Shown in pieces: positions 18,023-25,977 of a stretch of DNA of 64,000 nt. A program made the position numbers and the translations under genes. Source of the stretch: Atlantibacter subterraneus. Lineage in GTDB: Bacteria > Pseudomonadota > Gammaproteobacteria > Enterobacterales > Enterobacteriaceae. The notes beneath the pieces are model-generated. The model saw nothing but the letters and a program-made list of their open reading frames with translations, ran no database searches and was not told the DNA's origin. Position 1 is the first letter of the stretch. Each line of letters starts with the position of its first letter. The stretch lies in assembly GCF_007570865.1 (NCBI RefSeq), contig NZ_VLPS01000003.1, forward strand, positions 496,001 to 560,000. Direction: 5' to 3'.

Positions 18023-19681
18023 ATGATTCATGCCTTTATTAAGAAAGGATGCTTCCAGGATTCCGTTAGCTTAATGATTATTTCTCGCCAGTTAAGTGAA
18101 TCAGACGATGTTGATGATGTTTCAATCATGATGGGAACGCCAGCCAATAAGTCGCTGCTGGAGAATACCGGTTTTTGGCATCCGGACTTTTTAACTGCCA
18201 CGCCAAACGACGTTTGCGTCGCTATTCGTACCCGCTATGACGATGGCGTAATGGTAGAGACGGTTCGCCAAAAGTTCGAGGAGGCGCTGAAGACGTTAGC
18301 GCAGGGCAACGCTGGCGGTAGCCGCCTCGTTCAGGCGCGCCGTTGGGAAAGCGCATGCCAAAAATTGCCTCAGGCCAATTTGTTGCTGATTTCCGTGGCC
18401 GGGGAATACGCAGCGGAGCTGGCACAGCAGGCGCTGGATAACCAAAAGAACGTCATGATTTTTTCCGATAACGTGCCGCTGGAACAGGAGATCGCCTTAA
18501 AAACGGCGGCACAAAAAAAGGGGCTTATCGTGATGGGGCCGGACTGCGGTACCGCAATCCTGGCCGGGACCCCGCTGGCTTTTGCCAATGTGATGCCCCA
18601 GGGCGATATTGGCGTTATTGGCGCATCGGGTACCGGTATTCAGGAGTTGATCTCCCAGATTGCTCTGGCGGGCGAGGGAATAACTCATGCCATCGGCCTG
18701 GGCGGGCGCGATCTGAGTGCTGAGGTTGGAGGAATTAGCGCATTAAGCGCGCTGGATATGCTGAAAGCCGATCCTGAAAGTCGCGTACTGGCTTTTGTCT
18801 CCAAACCTCCCGCCGATGCCGTGCGTCTCAGGATAATGGAGGCGATGCACGCCACCGGTAAGCCTGTGGTCGCGCTATTTCTTGGGCACCCGGTAACACA
18901 GCGCCGGGTCGGTAATGTCTGGCTCGCCAGTACCCTCGACGAAGCCTCGCGCCTGGCGTGCCTGTTAGCCCGCGTAGCGCGCCGGAGTGCTGAGCTGTCC
19001 TGTATTCCCGGCGGGAAAATTTGTGGGCTGTATACCGGCGGTACGCTGGCCGCTGAAGCCGCGATGCTTCTGGCAGAACAGCTTGGCGTTACGCTCAATC
19101 CAGCCCACCCACAAGGCACCATGCTGAAGGCCGATGGTCACCGGATCATCGATTTAGGAGATGATTTTTACACCGTCGGCAAACCCCATCCGATGATTGA
19201 TCCCACCCAGCGTAATCACCTGATTGAAGGGCTGGCGCAGCGTCCAGAAATCGGGGTGCTGTTGCTGGACATCGTCATCGGTTATGGCGCTCAGGCCGAT
19301 CCTGCAGGGGCGCTGGCCGCATCGCTGGAAATCTGCCGCCGCCGGGAAACGCCGCTCGCCATCATCGCAACCGTCACCGGTACTGAACAGGACCCTCAGG
19401 GCCGTTCGGCGCAAATCGCTGCGCTGCGCACTGCAGGAGTGACGGTGGTCGATAGCCTGGTTGAGGCCGTACTGCTGGCTTATTCATTGATTCAGTCACC
19501 GCCAAAACCCTGCCATGCCGAACTGCCGGCGTTATTACAGCAGGTTTCGGTAATTAACGCCGGGCTGCGTAGCTTCGCGCAGGATCTTCAGAAGTCAGGT
19601 TGTCCGGTGGTTCATTACCAGTGGGGCCCCGTTGCGGGTGGCAACAAGAAACTGGCTCATCTATTAGCGCGTTTAAAATAA
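18023..19681 (+). CDS. allF: AllF (FdrA), oxamate carbamoyltransferase subunit
   Basis: 552 residues (E. coli FdrA 555). The protein resembles the acyl-CoA synthetase alpha chain: a Rossmann-like part with VIGASGTGIQELISQIAL and SRVLAFVSKPPADAVRL, then a ligase-like part with GLYTGGTLAAEAAMLLAE. In E. coli allF, allG and allH together encode oxamic transcarbamylase, which makes oxamate and carbamoyl phosphate from oxalurate; AllK then makes ATP. allG follows after 9 nt, so they are co-transcribed. No allH is found, so whether the enzyme is complete is open. Confidence 0.93.
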   Translation: MIHAFIKKGCFQDSVSLMIISRQLSESDDVDDVSIMMGTPANKSLLENTGFWHPDFLTATPNDVCVAIRTRYDDGVMVETVRQKFEEALKTLAQGNAGGSRLVQARRWESACQKLPQANLLLISVAGEYAAELAQQALDNQKNVMIFSDNVPLEQEIALKTAAQKKGLIVMGPDCGTAILAGTPLAFANVMPQGDIGVIGASGTGIQELISQIALAGEGITHAIGLGGRDLSAEVGGISALSALDMLKADPESRVLAFVSKPPADAVRLRIMEAMHATGKPVVALFLGHPVTQRRVGNVWLASTLDEASRLACLLARVARRSAELSCIPGGKICGLYTGGTLAAEAAMLLAEQLGVTLNPAHPQGTMLKADGHRIIDLGDDFYTVGKPHPMIDPTQRNHLIEGLAQRPEIGVLLLDIVIGYGAQADPAGALAASLEICRRRETPLAIIATVTGTEQDPQGRSAQIAALRTAGVTVVDSLVEAVLLAYSLIQSPPKPCHAELPALLQQVSVINAGLRSFAQDLQKSGCPVVHYQWGPVAGGNKKLAHLLARLK

Positions 19682-19690
19682 GAGGTTGAT

Positions 19691-20950
19691 ATGTACACAT
19701 CTGTTGCACTTGCCAATGCTGCTGTAATTGAAAAAATTCGCAACGCCCGTCCTCACTGGCTGGATGTTCAACCCGCAGGTTGCGTCATAGACGATCTTAA
19801 TCAGGGAATGACGCTGCTGCACGCCGGCCCGCCGCTACGCTGGGACGAGATGACCGGCCCGATGCAGGGAGCCTGCGTGGGTGCCTGCCTGTTCGAAGGA
19901 TGGGCAAACGATGAGACTGCGGCCCGCCGTCTGCTGGATAACGGCAACGTGCGGTTCGTGCCTTGCCATCATGTTAATGCCGTCGGGCCTATGGGAGGGA
20001 TTACCTCGGCCAGTATGCCGGTACTGGTGGTTAAAAACCTGACTGACGGGAATTACGCCTACTGCAACCTGAATGAAGGTATAGGCAAAGTGATGCGCTT
20101 TGGCGCTTATGGCGAGGACGTTCAGCAACGCCTGCGCTGGATGCGCGACGTCCTGTCGCCGATACTGAGTATGGCGCTGGGCACCCTGGAAGAGGGACTC
20201 GATCTGGGTGCGATGATGGCGCAAGGCATTACCATGGGAGATGAATTTCATCAGCGCAATATTGCGACCTCCGCGCTGCTCATGCGCACCCTGGCTCCCA
20301 TTATTGTGCGCCTGGATTGCCCGCGCCAACAGTTAGCCGAGGTGCTGGATTTCCTCAAAGTCACCGACCAGTTTTTCCTCAATATTGCGATGGCCTACTG
20401 CAAAGCGGCGATGGACGCGGGCGCGCAAGTCAAAGCCGGTAGCGTGGTCACGGCGATGACCCGCAACGGAAAAATGTTTGGCATTCGCGTCAGCGGCCTG
20501 GGCGATCGCTGGTTTACTGCGCCGGTGAATATGCCGCAAGGACTTTTTTTCACCGGTTATTCCCAGCAACAGGCGAATCCTGACATGGGAGACAGCGCCA
20601 TAACCGAAGCGTTTGGCATCGGCGGCGCGGCGATGATTGCCGCGCCGGGGGTGACGCGTTTTGTCGGTGCTGGAGGAATGGATGCCGCGCAAAGCGTTTC
20701 TGACGAGATGGCGGAAATCTACCTGGATCGCAATAGTCAGCTCGCCATTCCAGGGTGGGATTTCCAGGGAGCCTGTCTGGGCCTGGACATTCGCCGCGTC
20801 GTTGAAACCGGCATTACGCCGCTTATCAACACCGGTATCGCCCATCAGCAAGCGGGTATCGGCCAGATTGGCGCGGGCACCGTACGTGCGCCGCTGGCCT
20901 GTTTTGAACAGGCGCTGGAAGCGCTTGGCGAGTCGATGAATGTCTACTGA
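19691..20950 (+). CDS. allG: AllG (YlbE), DUF1116 oxamate carbamoyltransferase subunit
   Basis: 419 residues, exactly the E. coli YlbE length; a DUF1116 protein. Recognisable segments are HAGPPLRWDEMTGPMQGA, FVPCHHVNAVGPMGGITSAS, NLNEGIGKVMRFGAYGEDVQ and QQAGIGQIGAGTVRAPL at the C-terminus. It starts 9 nt after allF behind a TAAGAGG ribosome site. In E. coli the next gene is allH (DUF2877); here the reading frame is followed at once by an intrinsic terminator and then allK. AllG has not been extended or fused, so it has not absorbed AllH. Confidence 0.93.
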   Translation: MYTSVALANAAVIEKIRNARPHWLDVQPAGCVIDDLNQGMTLLHAGPPLRWDEMTGPMQGACVGACLFEGWANDETAARRLLDNGNVRFVPCHHVNAVGPMGGITSASMPVLVVKNLTDGNYAYCNLNEGIGKVMRFGAYGEDVQQRLRWMRDVLSPILSMALGTLEEGLDLGAMMAQGITMGDEFHQRNIATSALLMRTLAPIIVRLDCPRQQLAEVLDFLKVTDQFFLNIAMAYCKAAMDAGAQVKAGSVVTAMTRNGKMFGIRVSGLGDRWFTAPVNMPQGLFFTGYSQQQANPDMGDSAITEAFGIGGAAMIAAPGVTRFVGAGGMDAAQSVSDEMAEIYLDRNSQLAIPGWDFQGACLGLDIRRVVETGITPLINTGIAHQQAGIGQIGAGTVRAPLACFEQALEALGESMNVY

Positions 20951-20964
20951 TAACACCAGCCTTC

Positions 20965-20990
20965 CGGGCGCAGCCGCTGCGCCCGTTTTT
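20965..20990 (+). terminator. Strong intrinsic terminator between allG and allK
   Basis: Perfect 10-bp arms CGGGCGCAGC and GCTGCGCCCG around one base, followed by five T. It occupies the gap where allH lies in E. coli and should reduce readthrough into allK. Confidence 0.88.
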
Positions 20991-21017
20991 CTCTCATTCA
21001 TTTAACAAGGATCGCGG

Positions 21018-21917
21018 ATGAAAACATTGGTTATTGCACTCGGCGGCAACGCGCTGCTTCAGCGTGGAGAAGCGCTGACATGGGAAAATCAATACCTCAA
21101 TATTGATAAAGTTGCCGCATCGCTTGGTCGGTTAGCGCAAAAATACCGCCTGGCGTTAGTTCACGGTAACGGCCCGCAGGTGGGGATGCTGGCGTTACAA
21201 AATGCCCAATGCCAGCACGCGGAACCCTGGCCGCTGGATGTACTGGTTGCGGAAAGCCAGGGCATGATTGGCTATATGCTGGCACAGCGCCTGGCGGCCC
21301 AGCCGGGCATGCCGAACATCACCACCGTATTGACGCGTATTGAAATCGACCCCAACGATCCCGCCTTTGACGATCCGGGTAAATTTATCGGTCCGGTATA
21401 CGCCCGGGAGCAGCAGGATGAACTGGAGCAGCGCTACGGCTGGCAAATGAAAACCGATGGCCACTGGGTGCGTCGGGTTGTCCCTTCGCCGCGCCCGAAA
21501 AAAATCCTCGACAGTGATGCCATCAAGCAACTTCTGGAAAGCAAGCATATGGTGGTGTGTTGCGGGGGTGGCGGTATTCCCGTGGCAAACGGCGCGCACA
21601 CCGAAGCGGTCATCGATAAGGATCTTGCCGCAGCGTTACTGGCGCAGCAGTTGAATGCCGACGGGCTGATTATTCTCACCGATGCGGACGCGGTATATGC
21701 GCACTGGGGTACCGAAAAACAATACGCTATTCGGGTGGCGACGCCGGAGCAACTTGCGCCGCTTGTCAAAAATGACGGTTCGATGGGGCCAAAAGTGGCC
21801 GCTGTCAGTGATTTTGTCCGCAGCCAAAAGAAAAGTGCCTGGATTGGCGCGCTGGATCAAATCGATTTGATTCTCGCAGGGCGGGCGGGAACCTGTATTC
21901 GTTATGCCCCTGACTAA
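21018..21917 (+). CDS. allK: Carbamate kinase AllK (YbcF)
   Basis: 299 residues, an amino-acid-kinase-fold carbamate kinase (E. coli YbcF 297). Motifs: ALGGNALLQRGE at the N-terminus, LVHGNGPQVGMLALQ, CCGGGGIPVANG, ILTDADAVYAHWG and the terminal GRAGTCIRYAPD. It turns carbamoyl phosphate and ADP into ATP, CO2 and ammonia, the energy step of anaerobic allantoin use. The start at ATG 21018 follows an ACAAGGATCG ribosome site. A terminator separates it from allG, so it may have its own promoter in the 27 nt before the ATG or rely on partial readthrough. Confidence 0.93.
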   Translation: MKTLVIALGGNALLQRGEALTWENQYLNIDKVAASLGRLAQKYRLALVHGNGPQVGMLALQNAQCQHAEPWPLDVLVAESQGMIGYMLAQRLAAQPGMPNITTVLTRIEIDPNDPAFDDPGKFIGPVYAREQQDELEQRYGWQMKTDGHWVRRVVPSPRPKKILDSDAIKQLLESKHMVVCCGGGGIPVANGAHTEAVIDKDLAAALLAQQLNADGLIILTDADAVYAHWGTEKQYAIRVATPEQLAPLVKNDGSMGPKVAAVSDFVRSQKKSAWIGALDQIDLILAGRAGTCIRYAPD

Positions 21918-21932
21918 CGGCGTAAGCAGGCC

Positions 21933-21961
21933 AGCGGAGCGGGCAAATGCGCCGCTCCGCT
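21933..21961 (+). terminator. Hairpin after allK
   Basis: Perfect 10-bp stem AGCGGAGCGG/CCGCTCCGCT with a 9-nt loop, 15 nt after the allK stop. The T-rich tract is 16 nt further on, so it is a weak terminator or an RNA-end stabiliser. Confidence 0.5.
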
Positions 21962-22008
21962 CCTCGTCATCGCTTGCTTTTAAAAAGGTGCTTCCTTATC
22001 CTTCATGC

Positions 22009-22087
22009 GTAATTTGACTCGGGGTGCCCTGCATCAAAGAAGGCTGAGAAATACCCGTACCACCTGATCTGGATAATGCCAGCGTAG
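22009..22087 (+). repeat. Truncated copy of the TPP riboswitch (left direct repeat)
   Basis: 79 bp identical to 24193-24271 except G for T at 22031. It has the THI-box core CTGAGA and GATCTGGATAATGCCAGCG. The match stops after GCGTAG: the bases that form the 3' strand of helix P1 in the other copy (AGTCA) are replaced by unrelated sequence, and no thi gene follows. No good promoter precedes it. It is a duplicate marking the left border of an islet rather than a working switch. Confidence 0.9.
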
Positions 22088-22260
22088 TTTTGGGGGCATC
22101 AACGGATGTAAAAGCAGTCACCAGGCAGGATATTAAGCAGGTGAATAAAGAAGCCGATAGCGCCAGATTGTGTATGGTGGTTACTTCCCCATATGGCGAT
22201 GTTATCCCTACAACCGATCTCACCATTTGCAGGATCAAGATATATTTTCTAAGAAGATAA
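22088..22260 (+). pseudogene. Unidentified gene tail fused behind the riboswitch copy
   Basis: An open frame without a plausible start continues from the junction, reading VLGASTDVKAVTRQDIKQ then VNKEADSARLCMVVTSPYGD and ending at a TAA at 22258. The predicted 57 residues look protein-like (alternating charge, no runs) but I do not recognise the family. Upstream in this frame only riboswitch sequence is found, so it is probably the severed 3' end of a gene brought in with the islet. It could also be chance. Confidence 0.35.
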
Positions 22261-22410
22261 TCCCTGCTAAGTGAGTGATTTTCATTTCTTAAAATCTTTC
22301 AATAAAGAAAAAATTTCAACTATTTTAAAATTTGGATACAACGTAGCATCCGGCCAAAACAATATGATAATTTTTTCAAATTTACCGATAAGAGAATAAT
22401 AAATTTTAAC

Positions 22411-22434
22411 AAAACTCCCTCGTCAGTGAAGGAG
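22411..22434 (-). terminator. Possible terminator of the YadA-like gene
   Basis: On the minus strand a CTCC/GGAG stem (with flanking G-rich positions) is followed by TTTTGTT, 19 nt after the stop codon. The stem is short. Confidence 0.4.
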
Positions 22435-22452
22435 CAGAATTAAAATTAGTAA

Positions 22453-23439
22453 TCAAAAGCCAAATCCAACACCTGCGCCCAGAGCAAGATCATCGTTAGT
22501 GCTTTCGCTTATACCTGCTTTCACTGTAGCGCTACCAGCATGGAAAGAAGCACCTACGCTAACAGCTTGCTCATCTTTAAAGCTACCTACGCCAGCAGAG
22601 AACATGAATTTTTGACCTGCTTCCACTTGAGGCATAGAGGCGATGGCGACAGCAGAAGCTACACCGCTACGCGCTTCTTTCTTATTACCTTCTACTTTAT
22701 CGCTCAACGATTTGAATCGTGCATTAGATGCTGTTTGCTGTTTAGCAAATACGCTCTTAGCATCTTGCAGATCTTTAGCTACACTTGCAGCCTGGTTAGT
22801 GGTGGTGCTGATTTGCTGGCTATTGGCTGCTACTTTAGCTTGAGTAGCCGTGTCTACTTGCACTTTATTAATGGTGGTGGTAATTCCGTCTTTCCCGTCT
22901 AACCCATCTTTACCATTATTACCATCTTTACCCGCTACGCCTTGCGCCCCGTCTTTCCCATCTTGCGGCTTAGGCGCATTCTCAAGCGCTGCAATCCGGC
23001 TATCTTGACGGGATTGATCAGTATCAAACTCAGGCTTACTAACCTTTGTGTCAATATTACGCTGTAAAACCAGGTCAGCGACATGACGCTGATTTGCCTC
23101 ACCAGTAATAGCTGAGGTGTTATTATCGACTTTCCCTTGCATGGTGATAATGTCAGAGCCGTTTTTAACTACCCCTTGCAAAGCAGCATCAGCTTTATCA
23201 TCTGCGGTTTTAATCTGATCATCACGAAGTAAGTTTTCCTGATTGGTTTTGAGGATAGCACTACGGTTATCAGCAATGCGATCCTCATGGTCGATTGCAA
23301 CAGCATTTTGTTGCTGGTTTACTGTTTCCAGATCCCAACCGTTAGAGAATTTAACATCAGAAGCCGCTACATCAGCAGCTTTTACAGAACCAGAGCAAAC
23401 AGCACCAAACACAACCACAGCCAGAATTGAACGTTTCAT
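22453..23439 (-). CDS. Short YadA-like trimeric autotransporter with collagen-like repeats
   Basis: 328 residues: Sec signal peptide 1-21 (MKRSILAVVVFG... SVKA), a polar Gln/Asn/Asp-rich coiled-coil-like stalk (about 40-155), nine Gly-X-Y triplets at 161-187 (GKD, GAQ, GVA, GNN, GLD types), a second heptad-rich stalk (190-255), and a C-terminal YadA anchor (about 258-328) beginning SGVASAVAIASMPQ and ending GAGVGFGF with terminal Phe. The anchor forms a trimeric outer-membrane barrel. No globular head domain is seen, unlike YadA or most adhesins of this class. The gene is lone, AT-rich compared with its neighbours and framed by the duplicated riboswitch, so horizontal transfer is likely. Ligand unknown. 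Confidence 0.88.
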   Translation of the reverse strand: MKRSILAVVVFGAVCSGSVKAADVAASDVKFSNGWDLETVNQQQNAVAIDHEDRIADNRSAILKTNQENLLRDDQIKTADDKADAALQGVVKNGSDIITMQGKVDNNTSAITGEANQRHVADLVLQRNIDTKVSKPEFDTDQSRQDSRIAALENAPKPQDGKDGAQGVAGKDGNNGKDGLDGKDGITTTINKVQVDTATQAKVAANSQQISTTTNQAASVAKDLQDAKSVFAKQQTASNARFKSLSDKVEGNKKEARSGVASAVAIASMPQVEAGQKFMFSAGVGSFKDEQAVSVGASFHAGSATVKAGISESTNDDLALGAGVGFGF

Positions 23440-23496
23440 TTTTTAATTAATTCTCTAGATTAGAAAGACTTACCTTCTTTAAGCCGAATGAAACCT

Positions 23497-23517
23497 CATT
23501 GATGTATAACATCAATG
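23497..23517. promoter_or_regulatory. Palindrome upstream of the YadA-like gene
   Basis: Perfect 9-bp arms CATTGATGT and ACATCAATG around ATA, 58-78 bp before the start codon. On the minus strand it includes TATACA, a possible -10 box, so a regulator binding here would overlap the promoter. Confidence 0.45.
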
Positions 23518-24140
23518 TCAGGTTGTATCTTTTTTAGTAACGCGAAGTAAGTATCCCGGAGAATAGTCATTAAAAGTTTGATGTAGATCACATAAAGCAC
23601 GAATAGCTAAACAGGTAGGATGAGACAAACTGGCATTATCCAAAATTAATCAAATAGATACGTTAACAAGTGGTAGATGGATGAGAGGAAAAAATATATC
23701 TCCCTATAATTTTAAAAAAATAAATTGCAAAAATTACTCAATTCAATTCTATGTGAAGTAACTTAAAGTTATTCTTATTCCGCAATCCTGAATTAGATAA
23801 TAAAGAGAATTGCAAGCAGCCATACAAAATCACCTATGATATAAGCCTGGCTATTAAGTAAATGTTGATGATTCTCTTTGCTGTATGAATTCAAAGCCAT
23901 TTGAATTTGTTTTATTGTTAAATGCTAACAATTCGACATTATACAATTCTACGATATCAATCACTCCCTTCTAGCCATTTGTAAGCCGGACTGTACATCT
24001 GCAATGATACTGGATTAGCTTACCCTTACGTATCTCTCTCACGTCATACAGGCCGGATAATCCCTTCTTTCTCACGTCAATATAGCTTGTGGTAATTCTT
24101 ACGGTAAATATGTGGTAATTGTTTATTGCACGCTCAATTC
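23518..24140. other. AT-rich non-coding stretch
   Basis: About 620 bp between the YadA-like gene and the thiM promoter. Only frames below about 25 codons occur. Short direct repeats (CTCACGTCA twice near 24040-24085; TGTGGTAATT twice near 24090-24120) are visible, without a recognisable function. Confidence 0.6.
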
Positions 24141-24141
24141 A

Positions 24142-24170
24142 TTGTATCAAAATTAACACTCGGTTATAAT
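24142..24170 (+). promoter_or_regulatory. Promoter of thiMD
   Basis: -35 TTGTAT (24142-24147), 17-bp spacer, consensus -10 TATAAT (24165-24170). Transcription would begin near 24177, just before the riboswitch. The left riboswitch copy has no equivalent. Confidence 0.8.
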
Positions 24171-24192
24171 CCGCTAAACACTTGAATCTTGT

Positions 24193-24325
24193 GTAATTTG
24201 ACTCGGGGTGCCCTTCATCAAAGAAGGCTGAGAAATACCCGTACCACCTGATCTGGATAATGCCAGCGTAGGGAAGTCAGATACCTGCCGGGTATCCCTT
24301 CTTCACAGCCTGGCAGGAGCGAAAC
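24193..24325 (+). promoter_or_regulatory. TPP riboswitch (THI element) controlling thiM
   Basis: The aptamer contains GGGGTGCC, CTGAGA, ACCCGT and GATCTGGATAATGCCAGCG. Helix P1 closes with TGACT (24199-24203) and AGTCA (24275-24279). An expression platform follows with a GATACC/GGTATC hairpin (24280-24296) and the GGCAGGAG ribosome site before the thiM ATG. By analogy to E. coli thiM, thiamine pyrophosphate binding hides the ribosome site and stops translation. The first 79 bp are duplicated at 22009. Confidence 0.95.
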
Positions 24326-25111
24326 ATGCAACCTGACCTGCTTTCCCCCGCGCATACCGCGCACGTCGCCAGCCAGCTGGCTACCCACTCGCCGCTTATT
24401 CACTGTCTGACCAATCAAGTCGTGCAGTCTTTTACCGCCAACGTGTTGCTGGCGGTGGGCGCGTCGCCCGCTATGGTGGTCGATCACGAAGAGGCGCTGG
24501 CGTTTAGCGCCATTGCCGATGCGCTGCTGATCAATATCGGCACCCTGACCCGCGAGCAGGCGCTGGCGATGCGGGCGGCGATTGACGGCGCTAACCGCGC
24601 GGGCAAACCCTGGACGCTCGATCCGGTCGCCGTGGGCCCGCTGGCGTTTCGCAGCCGCTTCGCCCGGGAAATCCTTGCGCAAAAACCGGCGGCGATCCGC
24701 GGCAACGCCTCGGAAATCCTCGCCCTGGCCGGCAACGGCACAGGCGGGCGCGGCGTGGATACCACTCAGGCCGCACAGGAAGCGGTGAGCGCGGCCCGCG
24801 AACTGGCCCAGCAAACCGGGGCGATAGTGGCGGTGACGGGCGAGGTGGATTACGTTACCGATGGCGATCGTACCCTGACCATTAACGGCGGCGATCCGCT
24901 GATGACGCGGGTAGTGGGCACCGGCTGCGCGCTATCCGCCGTGGTCGCAGCGGCCTGCGCCTTGCCGGGCTCCCGGCTGGAAAACGTCGCGGCGGCATGC
25001 GGGATTTTCGCGCTGGCGGGCAAGCGGGCGGCAGCGCAAAGCCAGGGGCCGGGCAGCTTCCCGTCTCTCTTTCTCGACGCGCTGTACCAGCTGCATATGG
25101 AGGGGGCATGA
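24326..25111 (+). CDS. thiM: Hydroxyethylthiazole kinase
   Basis: 261 residues, ribokinase-like fold, phosphorylating 4-methyl-5-(2-hydroxyethyl)thiazole in thiamine salvage. Motifs: [20 protein letters not shown] near the N-terminus, [28 protein letters not shown] and the catalytic anion-hole [14 protein letters not shown] near residue 195. The start is ATG 24326 with AGGAG 10 nt upstream. It is controlled by the TPP riboswitch directly before it, and thiD overlaps its stop codon (ATGA), so the two are translated together. Confidence 0.97.
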   Translation: MQPDLLSPAHTAHVASQLATHSPLIHCLTNQVVQSFTANVLLAVGASPAMVVDHEEALAFSAIADALLINIGTLTREQALAMRAAIDGANRAGKPWTLDPVAVGPLAFRSRFAREILAQKPAAIRGNASEILALAGNGTGGRGVDTTQAAQEAVSAARELAQQTGAIVAVTGEVDYVTDGDRTLTINGGDPLMTRVVGTGCALSAVVAAACALPGSRLENVAAACGIFALAGKRAAAQSQGPGSFPSLFLDALYQLHMEGA

Positions 25112-25911
25112 TGAAACGCATTAACGCTCTGACCATTGCCGGTACCGATCCCAGTGGCGGCGCGGGTATCCAGGCGGATTTAAAAACCTTCTCCGCGCTG
25201 GGAGCCTATGGCGCGACGGTGATCACCGCGCTGGTGGCGCAAAACACCTGCGGCGTGCAGTCGGTGTATCGCATCGAGCCGCATTTTGTGGCGGCGCAGC
25301 TTGATTCCGTGTTCAGCGACTTACGTATCGATACCGTGAAAATCGGCATGCTGGCGGAGACGGACATTGTTGATGCAGTCGCCGAACGGCTGGCGCATTA
25401 CCGGGTCGCCAACGTGGTGCTGGACACGGTGATGCTGGCGAAGAGCGGCGATCCGCTGCTGTCGCCGTCGGCGGTGGCGACCCTGCGCGAGCGGTTGTTG
25501 CCTCATGTCGCGCTGATCACCCCCAACTTACCCGAAGCCGCCGCGCTGCTGGATGCGCCCCACGCCCGCAATGAGCTGGAGATGCATCATCAGGGCGAAG
25601 CGCTGCTGGCGCTCGGCTGCGAAGCAGTGCTGATGAAAGGCGGCCATCTTGATGATCCGGAAAGCCCGGACTGGCTGTTTACTCGCGACGGCGCAACGCG
25701 CTTTACCGCGCCGCGCATCGCCACTAAAAACACTCACGGCACCGGCTGTACGCTCTCGGCGGCGCTGGCGGCGTTGCGCCCGCGTCATCAAAACTGGGCG
25801 GATACGGTGGTGGAAGCCAAAGCCTGGCTCTCGGCGGCGCTGGCGGCAGCGGATTCGTTAGAGGTGGGGCAGGGCATCGGTCCGGTACACCATTTCCACG
25901 CCTGGTGGTAG
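25108..25911 (+). CDS. thiD: Hydroxymethylpyrimidine/phosphomethylpyrimidine kinase
   Basis: 267 residues from ATG 25108 (266 from ATG 25111), a ribokinase-fold kinase phosphorylating HMP and HMP-P for thiamine synthesis. Signatures: [53 protein letters not shown] and the C-terminal [17 protein letters not shown] with the catalytic Asp region replaced as usual by HGTGC. The ATG at 25108 overlaps the thiM stop in an ATGA arrangement. It joins thiM's thiazole phosphate in the pathway via ThiE. Confidence 0.97.
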   Translation: MMKRINALTIAGTDPSGGAGIQADLKTFSALGAYGATVITALVAQNTCGVQSVYRIEPHFVAAQLDSVFSDLRIDTVKIGMLAETDIVDAVAERLAHYRVANVVLDTVMLAKSGDPLLSPSAVATLRERLLPHVALITPNLPEAAALLDAPHARNELEMHHQGEALLALGCEAVLMKGGHLDDPESPDWLFTRDGATRFTAPRIATKNTHGTGCTLSAALAALRPRHQNWADTVVEAKAWLSAALAAADSLEVGQGIGPVHHFHAWW

Positions 25912-25928
25912 CAGGGTTCGCCAGGCTA

Positions 25929-25941
25929 ATACCACTGGTAT
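25929..25941. promoter_or_regulatory. Probable operator of YegW
   Basis: Perfect inverted repeat ATACCACTGGTAT (6-bp arms around C), 37-49 bp before the yegW ATG and directly before TATACT (25942-25947), a likely -10 box. HutC-type GntR repressors bind short palindromes at their own promoters; assignment to YegW is inferred. Confidence 0.5.
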
Positions 25942-25977
25942 TATACTGGCGATATTCTTCCTCAGGATGAGAGACGT

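Noticed and set aside
21996-22238. An 80-codon minus-strand frame across the left riboswitch copy
   Set aside because: It runs backwards through conserved riboswitch sequence; its apparent sequence is explained by the RNA element and the plus-strand tail.
23881-24000. Small frame of about 20 codons before thiM
   Set aside because: No ribosome site, no conservation to judge by, and AT-rich random frames of this size are expected.
22009-24271. Insertion sequence or transposon between the riboswitch copies
   Set aside because: No transposase or terminal inverted repeats seen; the 79-bp repeats are too long for a target-site duplication, so recombination is more likely.
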